Assembly (NCBI GenBank): GCA_947175285.1
Contig: CAMWMM010000150.1
Span: 1-9,713, forward strand
Length of the DNA: 9,713 nucleotides
Direction: 5' to 3'
From: an uncultured Lachnospiraceae bacterium
GTDB lineage: Bacteria; Bacillota_A; Clostridia; Lachnospirales; Lachnospiraceae
Every line of letters starts with the position of its first letter. The stretch's first letter is position 1. This document shows, one piece after another, positions 7,995 to 9,713 of this stretch. A model generated the notes under the pieces. The model worked only from the letters and a program-made list of their open reading frames with translations, made no database searches and had not been told where the DNA came from. Both the position numbers and the translations under genes were made by a program.

Positions 7995-8161
7995 AAATTA
8001 TATTAAAAAAGCGCAGATGTGTAGATAAAGTTTTGTGATGATTATTAAAGGGGTCGGGATTCTTGAAAACTACTTCGTTTTTAAGAAAATGGCAAATTGC
8101 TATTTGCATAGAATGGGCTACAGCAACATAGGCATGTTGCTGCCATAGTTCATCATAAATT
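7995..8161. other. operon 3' flank with clustered short hairpins
   Basis: Between the coiled-coil gene and the insertion sequence there is no long gene. A 36-codon plus-strand frame (8038-8148, ATG start, weak ribosome site) is open but not convincing. Three hairpins lie in a row: 8060-8070 with 8077-8087 (10 of 11 pairs), 8092-8097 with 8102-8107 (GCAAAT/ATTTGC), and 8121-8129 with 8134-8142 (CAGCAACAT/ATGTTGCTG, perfect, loop AGGC). None is followed by a T-run, so a rho-independent terminator is not clear. From 8112 a plus-strand frame without stops runs to the IS junction and lines up with the frame on the far side. Confidence 0.45.
8157..8161. repeat. target-site duplication AAATT, left copy
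   Basis: AAATT directly abuts the left inverted repeat and is matched by AAATT at 9507-9511 beyond the right inverted repeat. A short duplication like this is what IS982-type insertion leaves. In AT-rich DNA a 5-bp match could be chance. The outer two bases (TT/AA) could alternatively be counted as an extension of the inverted repeat to 19 bp. Confidence 0.55.
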
Positions 8162-8178
8162 AACTCGTTGTGCTAGTT
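8162..8178 (+). repeat. left terminal inverted repeat of the IS
   Basis: AACTCGTTGTGCTAGTT is the exact reverse complement of 9490-9506. It is the end distal to the transposase start. Confidence 0.85.
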
Positions 8179-8183
8179 TAATA

Positions 8184-8383
8184 TTAGCCCTTAATCCGTG
8201 AACCAAATGGGTGAATGAAAGCCTGCAGACCGCTTGGTTACTGGATTTGAATGCGCTTTATTCAGTTAAAGTCCATTCACCAATTGGTGAAAGCATTTTA
8301 ATATACTAAAGTGCTTGTTAAGCCAATGTTTTCAATAGTTTCAAGCTCCTATTCACCCAATAGGTTCACGGATTCAGGTTAGC
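8184..8383. repeat. about 200-bp imperfect palindrome inside the IS
   Basis: The two halves are symmetric around 8283/8284 with no gap needed. The centre is a perfect 16-bp palindrome, TTCACCAATTGGTGAA (8276-8291). At the ends, 8193-8216 pairs with 8351-8374 at 22 of 24 positions. Midway, 8253-8260 (GCGCTTTA) pairs with 8307-8314 (TAAAGTGC) at 7 of 8. Between these blocks pairing is weak. The pentamer TTCAC or its complement GTGAA occurs three times on each arm side, mirror-placed (8198, 8211, 8287 as GTGAA; 8276, 8352, 8365 as TTCAC). It could fold as a cruciform in DNA or a long hairpin in RNA. It lies downstream of the transposase, where it could stop transcription from outside or mark the end for the transposase. 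It could also be a small non-autonomous element nested in the IS. Confidence 0.75.
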
Positions 8384-8448
8384 TTTTAAAAGACTAAAAA
8401 TGCCCAAAAAGTCCCCATTAAATTTCAAATGGTTATTTTTTAGAAGAT

Positions 8449-8522
8449 CGGGGATTTGATTTTTCCAATACTGCATGTTTAGAAAACCAGGTGTTTAATT
8501 TTTCCTATATCACATGTTTCTG
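8449..8522. repeat. 39-bp tandem duplication at the transposase 3' end
   Basis: About 8449-8483 and 8488-8522 are imperfect direct copies with a 39-bp period (shared TTTTTCC at 8460 and 8499, CATGTTT at 8474 and 8513). On the minus strand the inner copy encodes the last residues TCDIGKIKHLVF before the stop. The outer copy reads TCSIGKIKSPIF and a stop in the same frame. The 13-codon period preserves frame, so a duplication of the gene's end, followed by divergence and a stop between copies, is the simplest reading. Confidence 0.7.
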
Positions 8523-9417
8523 AAAAAATGCTGTTAAATGCCATGCATAGATTATGTCCCAATATTTTGTTCTGTAACCGGGTGCATAATCCCCGAAAAC
8601 TTTTGGCAAGAACTTTTTCTGCATCCATCTGTTCGCTGAGTTGGGAAAATACTGTCTCCACCCTCCGCCGGAAGCGGAAAATCAGCTGTCTGATCTTCCT
8701 TGGCCAGTTTGTTTTGTAATTGGACGGTTTTAATGACATAAGACATATGCCTTTTGCACGCATATCCTCAAAAAGTGTCTCCCCAGTATAGCCCTTGTCT
8801 CCAAGTACCACCAGTCCCAGACAGTTTTCCGCAAAATCACGCAGACCTTTCCTGTCATCCACAGATGCAGGTGTGATCTCAAATGCCATAATATATCCCT
8901 CCAGTGTGATCAGCGCATGAACCTTGAATCCAAAGTAAGTCTCTTTTTTGGAAGGACATCTTCCATAGTTTGCTCCGTCTTCACTGAAAGAATGGCAGTA
9001 GCGTGCACGCCCAAACTTACAGATAGGAAGAGGGAAGCTGTCAATCACAAAATAGCGGCTGTCAGGAATGGGAAAAACAAGGGACAGCTTTTGTCGGAGC
9101 AGTTCAGTGGTCTGTAAAAGGTTCCTTCTGGTCCGATTAAAACGGGTCCTGCAGCACAAATTTGGGAAAAGATGCCGATAATTACGCTTTACAAAGGAAT
9201 ACCATGCATTTTCGGAATGGATGCCAATGAGTTCACTACAGATGCTCAAAGTGATAATCTCAGAATCAGACATTTTCGCAGTGGTGACGTTACGCCTTTG
9301 CGAAACGGGCGGGGGGACAAACTGCTGATATAAATCATCAATTATTGTATAAACAAGTAAAATAAAATCTTCAAAAGTTACGATAAGGGTGGTATAATCA
9401 TCTTGAAACTTCAACAT
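8479..9417 (-). CDS. IS982-family DDE transposase
   Basis: 312 residues. The start is taken at the ATG at 9417-9415 because AAAGGAGG (9432-9425) is 7 nt upstream; the two earlier in-frame ATGs overlap or abut that ribosome site. The catalytic triad is visible: Asp126 in VIDSFPLPIC, Asp207 in VVLGDKGYTG and Glu254 in RRRVETVFSQL. The segment FGRARYCHSF (135-144) and YFGFKVHALIT (161-171) are characteristic of IS982-group enzymes. Length fits the family (about 290-310 residues). It cuts and joins DNA at the element's terminal repeats. It is transcribed toward the operon's 3' end, so the two units converge. A 13-codon in-frame copy of its end follows the stop. It appears intact, with no frameshift. 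Confidence 0.9.
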   Translation of the reverse strand: MLKFQDDYTTLIVTFEDFILLVYTIIDDLYQQFVPPPVSQRRNVTTAKMSDSEIITLSICSELIGIHSENAWYSFVKRNYRHLFPNLCCRTRFNRTRRNLLQTTELLRQKLSLVFPIPDSRYFVIDSFPLPICKFGRARYCHSFSEDGANYGRCPSKKETYFGFKVHALITLEGYIMAFEITPASVDDRKGLRDFAENCLGLVVLGDKGYTGETLFEDMRAKGICLMSLKPSNYKTNWPRKIRQLIFRFRRRVETVFSQLSEQMDAEKVLAKSFRGLCTRLQNKILGHNLCMAFNSIFSETCDIGKIKHLVF

Positions 9418-9439
9418 AAACATGCCTCCTTTCATTATT

Positions 9440-9475
9440 GTATTGGTATATAATTAGGATAGCATATTTTGTTGA
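9440..9475 (-). promoter_or_regulatory. weak candidate promoter for the transposase
   Basis: On the minus strand a TTCAAC hexamer and a TTATAT-like hexamer lie about 17 bp apart within the 70 nt between the right terminus and the transposase ribosome site. The match is poor, which is normal for self-limiting IS promoters, and the AT-rich background makes it uncertain. Confidence 0.2.
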
Positions 9476-9489
9476 AGTTTTTCTATATT

Positions 9490-9506
9490 AACTAGCACAA
9501 CGAGTT
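9490..9506 (-). repeat. right terminal inverted repeat of the IS
   Basis: AACTAGCACAACGAGTT is the exact reverse complement of 8162-8178 and lies 72 nt upstream of the transposase start, a normal distance for a compact IS. Confidence 0.85.
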
Positions 9507-9511
9507 AAATT
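9507..9511. repeat. target-site duplication AAATT, right copy
   Basis: Matches AAATT at 8157-8161 on the other side of the element. Confidence 0.55.
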
Positions 9512-9679
9512 AAGAGAATTGTTTCAAGAGCTGAAACCTGGAATTAAGGTTCTGGGAAAAATAGTGGATATTATAGGAGCCTTGCTTAGTGAAAATGGAG
9601 CATACAAGTTTTGCGATGTATTAACTGTTAGTGGGCAAGATTATCATAGAGGAATTTATTTTTTATTGTCTGTATAATG

Positions 9680-9705
9680 GGGTTAAAACCCTCGCCTTAA
9701 GGCGA
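9680..9705. terminator. two adjoining palindromes after the interrupted gene, possible terminator
   Basis: GGGTTAAAACCC (9680-9691) is followed at once by TCGCCTTAAGGCGA (9692-9705), both perfect dyads. They start 2 nt after the TAA of the interrupted frame. Position suits a terminator, but no T-run follows on the plus strand before the window ends, so they could equally be a protein-binding site or the edge of another repeat. Confidence 0.35.
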
Positions 9706-9713
9706 AACCTTTA

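Larger units (their letters stand above)
8162..9506 (-). mobile_element. IS982-family insertion sequence
   Basis: A 1345-bp element bounded by perfect 17-bp inverted repeats (8162-8178 and 9490-9506) and flanked by AAATT on both sides. It encodes one DDE transposase on the minus strand, opposite to the operon. Its coding part is visibly richer in G+C than the operon, consistent with a separate origin. IS982 elements are usually near 1 kb; this one is longer because about 300 nt lie between the transposase stop and the left terminus, holding a giant palindrome and a duplicated 3' end of the gene. The frame, start, catalytic triad and ends all look intact, so the element may be active. Confidence 0.8.
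8112..9677 (+). pseudogene. small unrecognised gene interrupted by the IS (5' end unclear)
   Basis: Coordinates span the insertion; the coding parts are 8112-8161 and 9512-9677. If the element and one copy of the AAATT duplication are removed, a single frame of 72 codons stays open across the junction, reading about GLQQHRHVAAIVHHKLRELF before continuing as QELKPGIKVLGKIVDIIGAL and ending in GIYFLLSV and TAA at 9675-9677. There is no ATG, GTG or TTG in the left part and a TAG at 8109-8111 precedes it, so the true start is missing, the left part is degraded, or a frameshift lies near 8110. The right part alone could start only at a TTG (9519) with a poor ribosome site. I do not recognise the product. 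It lies downstream of the operon on the same strand and may have been its sixth gene. The joined frame could also be chance. Confidence 0.4.

Noticed and set aside
8528..9117. Plus-strand open frames opposite the transposase
   Set aside because: They lack ribosome sites and are antisense shadows of the transposase gene.
1..9713. Similar strings at the two window ends (AAAGGGTTT at 5-13, and AAACCTTT near 9704-9711 as inverted AAAGGTTT) as termini of a larger element
   Set aside because: The match is short and imperfect, AT-rich sequence makes it likely by chance, and the window edges are probably arbitrary.

Overview
The window is AT-rich, Gram-positive-style DNA. It has strong Shine-Dalgarno sites (AGGAGG-type), a lipoprotein rather than outer-membrane genes, and an IS982-type transposase. 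This fits a low-G+C Firmicute, most likely a Clostridia/Lachnospiraceae gut-type genome; that placement is inference from composition and style only.

Positions 1-382 are a gene-free AT-rich upstream region with candidate promoter and operator elements. Positions 383-7994 hold five genes on the plus strand: (1) a predicted lipoprotein with a von Willebrand A-like (vWA) fold, (2) a small four-helix membrane protein, (3) a tubulin/FtsZ-superfamily protein, (4) a 1007-residue protein with an actin/Hsp70-type ATPase in its C-terminal half and an unrecognised N-terminal half, and (5) a membrane-anchored coiled-coil protein. Genes 2 to 5 are packed as an operon (gaps of 16 and 29 nt, then an ATGA overlap). 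Gene 1 lies 230 nt upstream in the same direction.

The five genes read as one membrane-linked machine: a surface metal-binding-type sensor or adhesion module (gene 1), a membrane connector (gene 2), a GTPase-like filament former (gene 3), an ATPase with an actin/Hsp70 fold (gene 4) and a membrane-tethered coiled coil (gene 5). Tubulin-like and actin-like NTPases side by side with a vWA protein is the most interesting feature. No obvious toxin, nuclease or other killing domain is visible, so a defence role is possible but not supported directly. A dynamic envelope or membrane-remodelling assembly fits the parts equally well.

Positions 8162-9506 are an IS982-family insertion sequence in the opposite orientation. 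It has 17-bp perfect terminal inverted repeats and a 5-bp AAATT flanking duplication. It is longer than usual because about 300 nt lie between the transposase stop and the far terminus. These carry a gap-free imperfect palindrome of about 200 bp centred at 8283/8284 and a 39-bp tandem duplication of the transposase gene's 3' end. Removing the element and one copy of the duplication leaves an open frame running from 8112 into 9512-9677, so the IS probably interrupts a small unrecognised gene just downstream of the operon. The window closes with two adjoining short palindromes.
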